DNA of 40,031 nucleotides from the NCBI GenBank assembly GCA_023662875.1, contig JAMPIG010000026.1:1-40031 (forward strand), written 5' to 3'. The notes beneath the pieces are model-generated. The model saw nothing but the letters and a program-made list of their open reading frames with translations, was not told where the DNA came from and searched no databases. The DNA is from Roseburia sp. (GTDB lineage: Bacteria; Bacillota; Clostridia; Lachnospirales; Lachnospiraceae). The position numbers were made by a program, and so were the translations under genes. How positions within the stretch are numbered: the first letter of the stretch is position 1; each line of letters opens with the position of its first letter. Below are positions 15,213 to 24,372 of the stretch, one piece after another.

Positions 15213-17141
15213 ATGGAGCATGGATTTATCAAAGCGGCTGCTGTGACACCGAAGATAAGAGTGGCGGATCCGGTCTATAACGGAGCTGTTGTCCGCGATG
15301 AGTTGGATAAAGCCTGCGAAAAGGGAGCGAAGATTATTGTATATCCGGAGCTTTGTCTTACCGGCTATACCTGCGAGGATCTTTTCCTGCAGCCCGCGCT
15401 TTTGCGGGAGGCGGAAAGGCAGCTGCTTGCGGTGGCGGAGGCGACGAAGGGAAGGGACTCCCTGGTTTTTCTGGGGTTGCCGGTGGAACGGGACGGACGG
15501 CTCTACAATGTGGCGGCTGCGGTGCAGGACGGCCGCGTCTTGGGAATGGTGCCGAAGGCGAACATCCCTTCCTATGGGGAATTTTACGAGGGAAGATATT
15601 TTACGGCGGGAAACCGAGTGCCTGTTCCCTTTGAGATAGGGGGCGTCAGCGTGCCCTTTGGAACGAATCTTTTATTTTTCTGTGAGAATGTACGGGGACT
15701 TACGGTAGCCTGTGAGATCTGCGAGGATTTCTGGGTGGCGGAACCGCCGGGGATCGGACACGCCCTGAAGGGGGCTACGGTGATTGTGAACCTGTCCGCT
15801 TCCAGCGAGACGGCGGGGAAGGACGAATACCGGGAGCTGCTGGTAAAGTCTTCCAGCGCCCGGCTGATCTGCGGCTATGTTTACGCTGCTGCGGGAGAGG
15901 GGGAGTCCACGCAGGATCTGGTGTTCGGAGGACACAATCTGATCGCCGAGAACGGAACCGTGCTGGCGGAGGCGAAGAGATTTCAATGCGGAACCGTCTG
16001 CGGGGATCTGGATATACAGAGGCTGCTTTCGGAGAGGCGGAGGATGGGAACCTTCGGGAAAGAGCCGACGGAGGACTATGTGACGGTTCCTTTTCGGCTG
16101 CGGCAGGAGACCACAAACCTGCAGCGCAGGTTTTCCTGTATGCCGTTTGTGCCTCCGGAGGGAGAAAAGCGGAGGCAGCGCTGCGAGGAAATTTTATCCA
16201 TTCAGGCCTATGGGTTGAAAAAAAGACTGGAGCACACGGGGCTGTCCGCAGCGGTGATCGGTATTTCCGGCGGGCTGGACTCGACGCTGGCGCTTCTGGT
16301 AACGGTAAAAACCTTTGACCTGCTGGGGCTGGAACGCAGGAGGATTACGGCGGTGACCATGCCCTGCTTCGGCACGACGGACAGAACTTTTGAGAATGCC
16401 TGCGAGCTTGCGGAGGCGCTGGGAGTGACGCTGAAAAGGATTGAGATCCGGGAGGCGGTGGGCGTTCATTTCCGTGATATCGGGCAGGATCCGGAGAAGC
16501 GTGACGTTACCTATGAAAACGCTCAGGCCAGGGAGCGGACGCAGGTGCTGATGGATCTGGCAAATCGGCTGGATGCGCTGGCAATCGGCACAGGTGATCT
16601 GTCGGAGCTTGCTTTAGGGTGGACTACCTACAACGGGGATCATATGTCGATGTACGGCGTGAACGCCGGAGTTCCCAAGACGCTGGTGCGGCATCTGGTG
16701 AGGTTTTACGCCGAGAGCTGCGCAGACAAAAGGCTGACGGAGATTCTGGAGGATGTACTGGATACTCCGGTAAGTCCTGAGCTGCTGCCGCCCGGCGAGG
16801 ACGGCAGCGGGCAGAAAACAGAGGAACTGGTGGGGCCTTATGAGCTTCATGACTTTTTCCTGTATTATATGCTGCGCTGCGGGTTTCCCCCGGCGAAGGT
16901 ATATCGGGTGGCGGTTTTGGCTTTTCAGGGACAGTACGGGGAAGACGCGATCCTGAAATGGCTGAAGGTTTTTTACCGGCGCTTTTTTGGGCAGCAGTTT
17001 AAACGCTCCTGTCTTCCGGACGGGCCGAAGGCAGGAAGCGTTTCCCTGTCGCCAAGGGGAGATCTGCGGATGCCGTCCGACGCCTGCGCGAATCTCTGGA
17101 TGGAGGAATTGGAGCGACTGAAAAATTGGCGCGGGAGCTGA
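15213..17141 (+). CDS. nadE: Glutamine-dependent NAD(+) synthetase
   Basis: 642 residues, the long two-domain form that makes NAD from nicotinate adenine dinucleotide using glutamine. The N-terminal nitrilase-type glutaminase (about 1-290) shows the catalytic Glu in VYPELCLTGYTCEDL, the Lys in VPKANIPSYGEFYEGRYF and the Cys in ACEICEDFW. The C-terminal synthetase has the ATP-pyrophosphatase P-loop GISGGLDST at about 350-358 and the TGDLSELALGW block near 455-470. ATG 15213 follows GGGGAGG. Its end converges with a minus-strand gene 25 bases away. Confidence 0.95.
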   Translation: MEHGFIKAAAVTPKIRVADPVYNGAVVRDELDKACEKGAKIIVYPELCLTGYTCEDLFLQPALLREAERQLLAVAEATKGRDSLVFLGLPVERDGRLYNVAAAVQDGRVLGMVPKANIPSYGEFYEGRYFTAGNRVPVPFEIGGVSVPFGTNLLFFCENVRGLTVACEICEDFWVAEPPGIGHALKGATVIVNLSASSETAGKDEYRELLVKSSSARLICGYVYAAAGEGESTQDLVFGGHNLIAENGTVLAEAKRFQCGTVCGDLDIQRLLSERRRMGTFGKEPTEDYVTVPFRLRQETTNLQRRFSCMPFVPPEGEKRRQRCEEILSIQAYGLKKRLEHTGLSAAVIGISGGLDSTLALLVTVKTFDLLGLERRRITAVTMPCFGTTDRTFENACELAEALGVTLKRIEIREAVGVHFRDIGQDPEKRDVTYENAQARERTQVLMDLANRLDALAIGTGDLSELALGWTTYNGDHMSMYGVNAGVPKTLVRHLVRFYAESCADKRLTEILEDVLDTPVSPELLPPGEDGSGQKTEELVGPYELHDFFLYYMLRCGFPPAKVYRVAVLAFQGQYGEDAILKWLKVFYRRFFGQQFKRSCLPDGPKAGSVSLSPRGDLRMPSDACANLWMEELERLKNWRGS

Positions 17142-17166
17142 TTTTCCAGCCGACTGTCCGGCACCG

Positions 17167-17625
17167 TTACTGAGAAACGGCTGCCTTATCCAGAGAGTTC
17201 TTGATGGCTTCCAGCAGTACCAGAGAGGTATATTTGCTGTCGGAGGAGTAGGTCACGCCCTCCAGGGTCTGCAGCTCGTAAACCTGACTGCAGATCGACT
17301 CAAAGGCAGGCTCCAGCAGAGGGTACATCGTTGTGACGGCGTCGTTGAGGTTTACCATGCGGATCGCGGAGATCGAGTCCTTATCCACGACGACTTCGAC
17401 ATCAATGGTCTGGTTCCCGAGAATTAACTCGGTGCTGTAGATGCCGGGTATGTAGAGAGAAGCGGAGCTGACGGAGGAGCTTTCCTCCGGGGCGGGGGTT
17501 TCTTCTTTGTCAGGCAGGAACATCATGACCAGCAAAATGACAAACAGGATGCCCAGCACGGCGAATATCGCGGTATAAATCAGTTCTTTCATATGCAATA
17601 CGACTATTTTGGTTTTTGCGCTCAT
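17167..17625 (-). CDS. Membrane-anchored FMN-binding-like small protein
   Basis: 152 residues: N-terminal membrane segment (about 15-36), a Ser/Glu-rich linker, then a domain resembling the FMN-binding fold (PF04205): GIYSTELILGNQTIDVEVVV, followed by VDKDSISAI and, near the C-terminus, LEGVTYSSDSKYTS where FMN-binding proteins have SGAT. Covalent flavinylation needs the SGA[TS] threonine; here it is only approximately conserved, so cofactor binding is uncertain. ATG at 17625 is preceded on its strand by AAGGGGA. It diverges from dapF. Confidence 0.5.
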   Translation of the reverse strand: MSAKTKIVVLHMKELIYTAIFAVLGILFVILLVMMFLPDKEETPAPEESSSVSSASLYIPGIYSTELILGNQTIDVEVVVDKDSISAIRMVNLNDAVTTMYPLLEPAFESICSQVYELQTLEGVTYSSDSKYTSLVLLEAIKNSLDKAAVSQ

Positions 17626-17712
17626 TTTGATTCCCCTTGATTTGTCAGGATCGTTTCTTTGATAATAGATATGTGCGAGAAGGAAAGAATATGCTTTTTG
17701 TTTGCTTTCCCG

Positions 17713-17742
17713 TTGACAAGGAGCGGACTGCATTGTTATTAT
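17713..17742 (+). promoter_or_regulatory. Promoter of dapF
   Basis: TTGACA at 17713-17718 and TATTAT at 17737-17742, 18-base spacer: a near-consensus sigma-A promoter about 90 bases upstream of the dapF start, in the divergent region shared with the minus-strand gene. Confidence 0.75.
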
Positions 17743-17832
17743 ATTTCTGGAGCAGGGGCGTTCTATTTTGATAGGGTCGCCCTTTCCCTGTTTTGCGGGA
17801 AGAAGGCGGGCGACGCGGGAAAGAGGTGTTTT

Positions 17833-18702
17833 ATGCGGTTTACAAAGATGCATGGCTGTGGGAACGATTATATTTATATCGACGGGGCGGCGGAAAAGAC
17901 GCCGCAGGAGAAGAAGCCGGAGCTGGTTCGGTTCCTGAGCGACAGGCATTTCGGCATAGGCGGCGACGGCGTTATCTTTATCAACCCTTCCGAAGAGGCG
18001 GATTTTGAGATGGAGATGTTCAACGCGGACGGAACCAGGGCCCAGATGTGCGGAAACGGGATCCGCTGTGTAGCCAAGTTTGTCTATGACAAGGGGCTGA
18101 CAGACTCCGTAAACCTGAGGGTTATCAGCGCCGGGAGCGTAAAGCGCCTGGAGCTGGAGGTGGCGAGAGATCCGGGGCGGCCCGGGGAAAGAGGAACCGT
18201 AAAGGCGGTGCGGGTCAATATGGGAAGCCCGATTCTGGAGGCGGCGAAGATCCCGGTAGTGTCCGAAACGGAGAAGGTAATCGACGAGCCTGTTTCTGTC
18301 GGTGACAGGGAGTACAGGATGACCTGTGTCTCCATGGGGAACCCTCACGCGGTAATCTTCTCGGAAAAGGCAGCGGAAATGAATCTGGAGCAGATCGGTC
18401 CCCTGTTTGAAAACCACGCGCGTTTTCCGGAGCGGGTAAATACGGAGTTTGTGGAAGTGATTGACAGACAGCATATCTTTCTGCGGGTCTGGGAGAGAGG
18501 AAGCGGAGAGACTCTGGCCTGCGGCACCGGCTGCTGCGCCAGCGTGGTGGCGGGGGTTCTGAACGGTCTGACGGACGAAAAGGTCACGGTCAGGCTGTTG
18601 GGCGGAGAGCTGTTGATCGAATGGAACCGGGAGGAAAACGCAGTCTATATGACCGGGCCTGCGACGACTGTGTATGAGGGGGAAATTTCGGATTGCTTCT
18701 GA
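17833..18702 (+). CDS. dapF: Diaminopimelate epimerase
   Basis: 289 residues. Converts LL- to meso-diaminopimelate for lysine and peptidoglycan synthesis. Both catalytic cysteines are present: Cys73 in QMCGNGIRC and Cys230 in LACGTGCCAS. The N-terminal FTKMHGCGNDYIYID block and FGIGGDG are diagnostic. ATG 17833 follows AAGAGGTG at suitable spacing. The gene has its own promoter and no dap neighbours. It converges with the acyltransferase gene, 41 bases apart, with no clear terminator between. Confidence 0.96.
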   Translation: MRFTKMHGCGNDYIYIDGAAEKTPQEKKPELVRFLSDRHFGIGGDGVIFINPSEEADFEMEMFNADGTRAQMCGNGIRCVAKFVYDKGLTDSVNLRVISAGSVKRLELEVARDPGRPGERGTVKAVRVNMGSPILEAAKIPVVSETEKVIDEPVSVGDREYRMTCVSMGNPHAVIFSEKAAEMNLEQIGPLFENHARFPERVNTEFVEVIDRQHIFLRVWERGSGETLACGTGCCASVVAGVLNGLTDEKVTVRLLGGELLIEWNREENAVYMTGPATTVYEGEISDCF

Positions 18703-18743
18703 CGCTGTACCTGGTGTGCCGTACCGATCACATATCGCAAAAT

Positions 18744-19802
18744 CTAGCAGATATATTTCCCGATCAGGGGAATTCGCCGCAGCAGGGCTGCGAGCAGGCA
18801 GCAGAAGAGAAAACAGAATACGGCCAGAAGGGGGACGCCGACAGCGATCGGGAGACTCTTGCTGTTAATTCCGTAAGAATTCAGGAGTTCAATGACGCCC
18901 AGATGCAGGATATAGATGCCGAGGGTATTCCGGGACAGTTCACGGATCAGCTTTTCCGCCCTGGCGGAAAAGACCTTTCCTTTGGTCTTTTCTGCGACAA
19001 ACAGAAAGAGGGCGACAGTGAAGAGAAAGGTGAACAGGCAGAAGGCGTCGAAGATTTCGCCGTTGGGAGTCCCCTGTTTCCGGGAAAACCAGGCGCTGAA
19101 AAACACGTTGGCAAGAAGAGCGGGAAAGGCCGCCAGGTACAGGAGCCTGCGGCATTTTCCAGGGATCTCGTAGCGTGTGAGATAATAACCCAGGAGAAAA
19201 TAGCCCGTGTAGCCGCAAATCATATCGAAATTCGCCAGGGAGGCCAGATAGAGAAAATCCGGCCTGGGAAAGAATGCGATAAAGGTATCCTTCCCGATCT
19301 GACAAACCAGGAACAGGGCGAGAAAGTACTGAAGATTTTTCTGGCTGGCGTTTTGCACCCAGACTCGAAGAATCGGAACCAGAAGGTACAGGCCGATAAT
19401 CATGGGAAGGAACCAGAGATGATATTTTCCGTGGAGCATTTGCCGCAGGACAAACTTGAAATCAAGCGTTTCCCGGGGATAGTTTCTGCAGCTTAACAGT
19501 CCGTATGCGCAGGACCAGAAGATATAAACGCTGAGCATACGGAGAATATTGTGGGTAAAGAGCCGTCTGACGCTGAATTTCTTCTGTCCCGACAGAAAAA
19601 GGGCACCGCTGATCATGACAAAGAGAGGAACGCCAAAGCGGGAAACGGAATCATAGGAATTTGTAATCAGCCATTCATTGCCTGTAATGGGGAGAACATA
19701 CCAGAACTGGGCGGAACAATGGAGCATGATGACGCTGAAACAGGCGATAATTCGCAGCAGATCATACTGTGGAAACCATGTTTCGGAATTTTTCTTTTCC
19801 AT
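18744..19802 (-). CDS. Acyltransferase 3 family membrane protein
   Basis: 352 residues with about ten hydrophobic segments, of the OafA/YrhL acyltransferase 3 family that O-acetylates cell-surface glycans. The N-terminal YDLLRIIACFSVIMLHCSAQ contains the conserved Arg and His of the family, and NEWLITNSYDSVSRFGVPLF matches the second conserved block. The acceptor is not predictable. ATG at 19802 is preceded on its strand by AAAGGAAGG. A near-consensus promoter lies upstream at 19883-19911. Confidence 0.88.
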   Translation of the reverse strand: MEKKNSETWFPQYDLLRIIACFSVIMLHCSAQFWYVLPITGNEWLITNSYDSVSRFGVPLFVMISGALFLSGQKKFSVRRLFTHNILRMLSVYIFWSCAYGLLSCRNYPRETLDFKFVLRQMLHGKYHLWFLPMIIGLYLLVPILRVWVQNASQKNLQYFLALFLVCQIGKDTFIAFFPRPDFLYLASLANFDMICGYTGYFLLGYYLTRYEIPGKCRRLLYLAAFPALLANVFFSAWFSRKQGTPNGEIFDAFCLFTFLFTVALFLFVAEKTKGKVFSARAEKLIRELSRNTLGIYILHLGVIELLNSYGINSKSLPIAVGVPLLAVFCFLFCCLLAALLRRIPLIGKYIC

Positions 19803-19882
19803 GCCGTGCCTTCCTTTCCGTCCTTTGCGGGCGCTGCCGGATTTCCGGAAGTCCCGCTTTCCCGATTGTCGGATCGACTGTT

Positions 19883-19911
19883 ATTATCTCATAGAAGAAG
19901 GGTAATGTCAA
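19883..19911 (-). promoter_or_regulatory. Promoter of the acyltransferase gene
   Basis: On the minus strand TTGACA (19911-19906) and GATAAT (19888-19883) are separated by 17 bases, giving a strong sigma-A promoter roughly 75 bases before the start. Confidence 0.75.
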
Positions 19912-20077
19912 ATCGGGCGGGATTGTCGTTTTCCGGTTCGTTCGGCTGCGTGAGGCTTTTGAGTTGGGAAGACAGATTTTTGGAGAGGAACTCCTGTAGA
20001 AGGGGCGGATGACGGAAGCGATCGCCGCCCGAAGCGGGGCTGACGGAGCTGAGCGGGCGGCGGAAGGAGAATGTGTT

Positions 20078-20368
20078 ATGCCAAACACGATTGACGATGA
20101 AACAATAAATTATGTAAGCGTTCTGGCGAAGCTGGAGCTTTCCGGGGAAGAAAGGGAAACGGCAAAGAGGGATATGGGACGGATGCTGGACTATATCGAT
20201 CAGCTGAACGGGCTGGATACCTCCGGGGCGGAGCCGATGTCCCATGTGCTGCCGATGCGGAATGTGTTCCGGGAGGACGAGGTTACGAATGAGGACGGCA
20301 GCGGGGACACTCTGCGGAACGCGCCGGAGAAGAGGGACGGGATGTTTGTTGTACCGAGGACTTTGTGA
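20078..20368 (+). CDS. gatC: Asp-tRNA(Asn)/Glu-tRNA(Gln) amidotransferase subunit C
   Basis: 96 residues, the small stabilising subunit of GatCAB. Recognisable by VSVLAKLELSGEE, the MLDYIDQLNGLDTS segment, PMSHVLPMRNVFREDE and the C-terminal FVVPRTL. ATG 20078 follows GGAAGGAG. It is the first gene of gatCAB, with gatA 51 bases downstream. No clear promoter is seen in the 275 bases shared with the divergent acyltransferase gene. Confidence 0.95.
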   Translation: MPNTIDDETINYVSVLAKLELSGEERETAKRDMGRMLDYIDQLNGLDTSGAEPMSHVLPMRNVFREDEVTNEDGSGDTLRNAPEKRDGMFVVPRTL

Positions 20369-20419
20369 GAAAGCGTTCTGCGCCGTCGGCGGAAAGTAAA
20401 ATCAAGCGGCTGCGCCGGC

Positions 20420-21910
20420 ATGACGGGAAGCGAGATAAGCGAGATGACAAGAACAGAGATTTTAGGGATGAGCGCTCTGGAGCTGGGAAATGCCATACGG
20501 GAGGGCGAAACGACAGCGGTAGAGGCGACGGAGGCCGTGCTGGCGCGGATTCAGGAGAAAGAACCGGAGTATCACTGCTATATTACGATAGAGAAGGAAA
20601 AGGCCCTCGCGTCGGCGGCGCGGATCCAGGAGAGGATCGAAAAGGGAGAGCTAACGGGACCGTTGGCCGGCGTCCCCGGGGCGGTAAAGGATAACCTGTG
20701 TACGGAGGGGATACCGACAACCTGCGCCTCCCGGATTTTAAAGGGCTTTATCCCAGCCTATACCGCGGAAGCCGTCCGGAATCTGGAGAAGGCGGGGATG
20801 GTTCTGATTGGCAAGACCAATATGGACGAGTTTGCCATGGGCTCCACGACGGAGACCTCGGCCTTCGGCCCCACGAAGAACCCGCGGAATCCGGAGCATG
20901 TGCCGGGAGGCTCCTCCGGCGGCTCCGCTGCCGCCGTTGCAGCGGGGGAATGCTTCTTCGCGTTAGGCTCCGATACCGGAGGGTCGATTCGTCTGCCGGC
21001 CTCCCACTGCGGGGTAGTGGGGATGAAGCCGACCTACGGGACGGTCTCCCGGTACGGACTGATTGCTTACGGCTCTTCCCTGGATCAGGTGGGGCCGCTT
21101 GCGAAGACGGTGGAGGACTGCGCCGCCGTGCTGGAGGCGATCGCCGCCCGGGATGAGAAGGATTCCACCTCGGTTTCTCGGGAGAACAGGGATTTCAGGT
21201 CGGCGCTCGTCCGGGATATCCGGGGGATGCGGATCGGAATTCCCGAAGATTACCTGGGCCAGGGGCTGGAGCCGGAGGTGAGGGATGCGGTGCTGCAGGC
21301 CGCTAAGCTGCTGCAGGCGGCAGGCGCGGCGGTTGAGGAATTTGATCTGGGTCTGACGGAGTACGGGATCCCGGCCTATTATACGATTGCCTCCGCGGAG
21401 GCCAGCTCCAATCTGGAGCGGTTCGACGGCGTCAAGTATGGTTATCGGGCGGGAGAGACGGAGCTGCATGAGTTATATCGGAAGACCAGATCCCGCGGCT
21501 TTGGTTCGGAGGTAAAGCGGCGCATTATGCTGGGAAGCTTTGTGCTCAGCGAGGGCTATTACGACGCGTATTATTTAAAGGCTCTTCGGGTAAGAAGCAT
21601 GATCCGACAGGCCTTTGACCGGGCTTTCGAGGTCTATGATTGTGTCCTGGGGCCGGTGGCACCCCGGACGGCTCCCAGGCTGGGAGAGAGTCTGGCGGAT
21701 CCGATGAAAATGTATCTGGGAGATATTTATACAGTAGCCGCGAATCTTGCGGGGCTTCCCGGGATCAGTCTGCCCTGCGGAACGGACAGGGCGGGGCTGC
21801 CGGTGGGGCTGCAGCTGATCGGAGACTGTTTTCAGGAGAAAAAGCTGCTTCGCGCGGCCTATACCTTTGAGCAGCTCAGAAAGGAAGCGGGCAATGATAC
21901 AGGAATATGA
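20420..21910 (+). CDS. gatA: Asp-tRNA(Asn)/Glu-tRNA(Gln) amidotransferase subunit A
   Basis: Amidase-signature glutaminase subunit that supplies ammonia to GatB. Counting from ATG 20420 (496 residues) the Ser-cisSer-Lys triad is Lys90 in GAVKDN, Ser165 in GGSSGGS and Ser189 in DTGGSIRLP; the spacing matches the family. The start is uncertain: none of ATG 20420, 20444 or 20468 has a strong ribosome site, and the later ones give a length closer to typical GatA. Overlaps gatB by 17 bases. Confidence 0.96.
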   Translation: MTGSEISEMTRTEILGMSALELGNAIREGETTAVEATEAVLARIQEKEPEYHCYITIEKEKALASAARIQERIEKGELTGPLAGVPGAVKDNLCTEGIPTTCASRILKGFIPAYTAEAVRNLEKAGMVLIGKTNMDEFAMGSTTETSAFGPTKNPRNPEHVPGGSSGGSAAAVAAGECFFALGSDTGGSIRLPASHCGVVGMKPTYGTVSRYGLIAYGSSLDQVGPLAKTVEDCAAVLEAIAARDEKDSTSVSRENRDFRSALVRDIRGMRIGIPEDYLGQGLEPEVRDAVLQAAKLLQAAGAAVEEFDLGLTEYGIPAYYTIASAEASSNLERFDGVKYGYRAGETELHELYRKTRSRGFGSEVKRRIMLGSFVLSEGYYDAYYLKALRVRSMIRQAFDRAFEVYDCVLGPVAPRTAPRLGESLADPMKMYLGDIYTVAANLAGLPGISLPCGTDRAGLPVGLQLIGDCFQEKKLLRAAYTFEQLRKEAGNDTGI

Positions 21911-23324
21911 AACCGTGATCGGTCTGGAGGTACATGTGGAGCTCGCCACAAGGTCTAAAATATTCTGCGGCTGCTCCACAGCCTTCGGCGGCAGGCCCAA
22001 TTCCCACACCTGCCCGGTCTGCGCCGGTATGCCGGGAGCCCTGCCTGTCCTGAATAAAAAGGTATTGGAGCACGCGGTGGCGGTAGGGCTGGCTACGGAC
22101 TGTGAGATTACCCGCTTCAGTCAGTTTGACCGGAAGAATTATTTTTATCCGGACAATCCCCAGAACTACCAGATCTCCCAGCTTTATCTGCCGATCTGCA
22201 GAAATGGGGGACTGGAGATCGAGACCGGGGAAGGGAAAAAGCGGATCGGGATTCACGAGATCCATATGGAGGAGGATGCGGGAAAGCTGATCCATGACGA
22301 GGCGGAGGAGCGCACCCTGGTGGACTATAACCGCGCGGGAGTCCCCCTGATTGAGATTGTATCCGAGCCGGATATGCGGAATGCGGAGGAAGTTATCGCC
22401 TATCTGGAAAAGCTTCGTCTGATTATCCGGTATCTTGGCGTCAGCGACTGTAAGCTGCAGGAGGGATCTATGCGGGCGGATGTCAATTTGTCCGTGCGCA
22501 GGGCCGGAGCGGAGGAGTTGGGGACGCGGACGGAGATGAAGAACCTGAACTCCTTCCGCTCGATTACAAGGGCCATCGAGGGGGAGAGAAACCGTCAGAT
22601 CGGCCTGATCGAGGCGGGAGAGAAGGTAATTCAGGAGACCCGTCGCTGGGACGACGCGAAAGAGACCTCCTGTTCCATGCGTTCCAAGGAGGACGCCCGG
22701 GATTACCGATACTTTCCGGATCCGGATCTGCCCCCTGTCAGCCTGAGTGAAGGGCTTCTGGCGGAGATGAAAGCCAGGCAGCCGGAGCTGCGGGACGAGA
22801 AGCTTAAGCGGTTCCGGAAAGAGTTTGGGCTTCCGGAGTATGATCTTGCGATTCTCACCGAATCCCGGCATCTGGCGGAGCTGTTTGAGGCGACTGTGGC
22901 TCTGGGAGCCCAGCCTAAACAGGTATCGAACTGGCTGATGGGGGAGACGCTGCGGCTTTTGAAGGAGAGGGGGCAGGATCCGGAGGAGCTTCGCTTTTCC
23001 CCGGAGCGCCTGGCGAAGCTGATCGCTATGACCGAGAGCCACGCAATCAACCTTACGGTGGCAAAGGAAGTCTTTGAAGTGATGTTTGAGGAGGATATGG
23101 ATCCCGAGAGCTATGTAAGAGAAAAAGGATTGGCTATGGTCAGGGACGAGGACGCCCTGCGGAAGACGGTGGAGGAGGTTATCGCCGCCAATCCGCAGTC
23201 GGCGGAGGACTACCTGGGCGGCAAAGAGAGGGCGCTGGGCTATCTGGTGGGGCAGACGATGAAGGCTATGAAGGGGAAGGCGGATCCCGCCGCCGTCAAC
23301 CGGCTGCTGAAGGAACTCTTATAA
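21894..23324 (+). CDS. gatB: Asp-tRNA(Asn)/Glu-tRNA(Gln) amidotransferase subunit B
   Basis: 476 residues; activates the tRNA-bound Asp or Glu and amidates it. Family hallmarks: YETVIGLEVHVEL, FCGCSTAFGG and CPVCAGMPGALPVLN near the N-terminus, SRIHMEEDAGK-type metal/ATP site (HEIHMEEDAGKLIHD), NRAGVPLIEIVSEPDM, and the C-terminal YqeY-like tail ending in AVNRLLKELL. ATG 21894 follows AAAGGAAG and lies inside gatA, so the two are coupled. A minus-strand terminator abuts its stop. Confidence 0.96.
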   Translation: MIQEYETVIGLEVHVELATRSKIFCGCSTAFGGRPNSHTCPVCAGMPGALPVLNKKVLEHAVAVGLATDCEITRFSQFDRKNYFYPDNPQNYQISQLYLPICRNGGLEIETGEGKKRIGIHEIHMEEDAGKLIHDEAEERTLVDYNRAGVPLIEIVSEPDMRNAEEVIAYLEKLRLIIRYLGVSDCKLQEGSMRADVNLSVRRAGAEELGTRTEMKNLNSFRSITRAIEGERNRQIGLIEAGEKVIQETRRWDDAKETSCSMRSKEDARDYRYFPDPDLPPVSLSEGLLAEMKARQPELRDEKLKRFRKEFGLPEYDLAILTESRHLAELFEATVALGAQPKQVSNWLMGETLRLLKERGQDPEELRFSPERLAKLIAMTESHAINLTVAKEVFEVMFEEDMDPESYVREKGLAMVRDEDALRKTVEEVIAANPQSAEDYLGGKERALGYLVGQTMKAMKGKADPAAVNRLLKELL

Positions 23325-23325
23325 G

Positions 23326-23349
23326 AAAAAACCGCCGCGGGTGCGGCGG
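23326..23349 (-). terminator. Intrinsic terminator for the minus-strand gene, abutting gatB
   Basis: Read on the minus strand: CCGCCGC, loop ACCC, GCGGCGG, then TTTTTT (complement of the A run at 23326-23331). The perfect 7-bp GC stem with immediate U run terminates transcripts coming from 24235. On the plus strand the T run is 13 bases away, so it is weaker for gatB. Confidence 0.75.
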
Positions 23350-23363
23350 GATGAAGAGATTCT

Positions 23364-23389
23364 TTTTTACTCTATAGGAAGCTTCGTCG
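23364..23389 (+). repeat. 26-bp intergenic repeat, copy 2
   Basis: Matches 15099-15124 with two differences. It lies between the minus-strand terminator and a long-arm hairpin. Confidence 0.6.
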
Positions 23390-23399
23390 TACAAAAGCG

Positions 23400-23453
23400 T
23401 CCGGAAGGAAACAGCTTGCTGCTTCATCTTGCTACAGGGATATTCCTTCCGGA
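23400..23453. repeat. 11-bp inverted repeat between convergent genes
   Basis: TCCGGAAGGAA at 23400-23410 and TTCCTTCCGGA at 23443-23453 are perfect complements separated by 32 bases, which include CAGCTTGCTG. It lies 14 bases after the minus-strand stop and may be part of the transcript end. Confidence 0.6.
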
Positions 23454-23467
23454 TAAGCAAGACAGCG

Positions 23468-24235
23468 TCAATCAGACACGACGCTGACATTCGCCAGATA
23501 ATCCAGGAACCGCAGGGCCGTCTCCGGATGCTGTGTGTTGATCAGGACGCAGGCCGCCAGCTCGTTTCCCGGGAAGTAGTAGTTCTCCAGCAGAGGGCAG
23601 TCCTGCGGGAGAAAGATCCCTGCGGGGACGGGCTCTTCCATATCCTCAGGGTGATGCGGGTCGCCGTAGACGGGAATGTAATCGTAGTTGTTGGCCTCGT
23701 TGGCGGCCTCGTGGGCCTTCGCGACGGCCAGATCGATATAATAGAAGGAATCGGCGTATCTTGTCAGCTGCTCCTGAGAGAGGATGTCGCGCAGATCATA
23801 AAAATTCTGCTGGTAGGCATACCGAAGCAGAGAGTCGGGATCGGAAACCATGACGTCGAGATCCGCCGCGGCAATATAGACCATCAGCTTCTGCACGGAG
23901 CTATATTCGTCCGCGGCACCGTCTCCGACATGTATGGAGGCGTCGTACAGGATTTGGTATTCTTTTTCGTCGATACCGGCATACTCGGCAAAATCACCGG
24001 TATATTCCGTTTCCTCCGCCAGAAATTCCTTTGAGGAGCCGTTCAGCAGCACGGCGTACAGGGCGGTATCACGGCTGGTCGCCAGCTGATAGAGGAAGGA
24101 GGCGGCTGCTGCGACGACGATGACGCCGATGATCACATGCCATTTATAATAGTCCAGAAAATAGGTAGCTTTCTGTCTCAGGGTGCCATTTTTTATGGCG
24201 CGCCGCTCTTCTCTGAATTCATCCATAACCGGCAT
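23468..24235 (-). CDS. Unknown one-pass membrane protein with large outer domain
   Basis: 255 residues. After a charged cytoplasmic start (EFREERRAIKNGTLRQKATYF-like segment) there is one membrane segment, about 33-55, and an outer domain of about 200 residues rich in acidic and aromatic positions (for example DLAVAKAHEAANEANNYDYI). I do not recognise a family; no catalytic motif or lipobox is visible. ATG at 24235 follows AAAGGTGG on its strand; the frame is open further upstream into the promoter, which argues against longer forms. It is transcribed alone from a strong promoter. Confidence 0.7.
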   Translation of the reverse strand: MPVMDEFREERRAIKNGTLRQKATYFLDYYKWHVIIGVIVVAAAASFLYQLATSRDTALYAVLLNGSSKEFLAEETEYTGDFAEYAGIDEKEYQILYDASIHVGDGAADEYSSVQKLMVYIAAADLDVMVSDPDSLLRYAYQQNFYDLRDILSQEQLTRYADSFYYIDLAVAKAHEAANEANNYDYIPVYGDPHHPEDMEEPVPAGIFLPQDCPLLENYYFPGNELAACVLINTQHPETALRFLDYLANVSVVSD

Positions 24236-24281
24236 AATTGATTCCACCTTTTCCTTTGAGATTTTTTGTCCGCCAATTATT

Positions 24282-24310
24282 ATAATACGAGTTGAGGAGG
24301 GCCTTGTCAA
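24282..24310 (-). promoter_or_regulatory. Promoter of the unknown membrane protein gene
   Basis: On the minus strand TTGACA (24310-24305) and TATTAT (24287-24282) with a 17-base spacer, close to ideal sigma-A consensus, about 47 bases before the start codon. Confidence 0.8.
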
Positions 24311-24372
24311 TGAATCCGGTCTAATCAGAATCTAAAAAAAGGATAAAAAGTGTCCTGTTCGGAAAGCTTTGC

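Noticed and set aside
18693-19496. A plus-strand open frame opposite the acyltransferase
   Set aside because: The minus-strand product has clear acyltransferase 3 features and a promoter; the plus frame has none.
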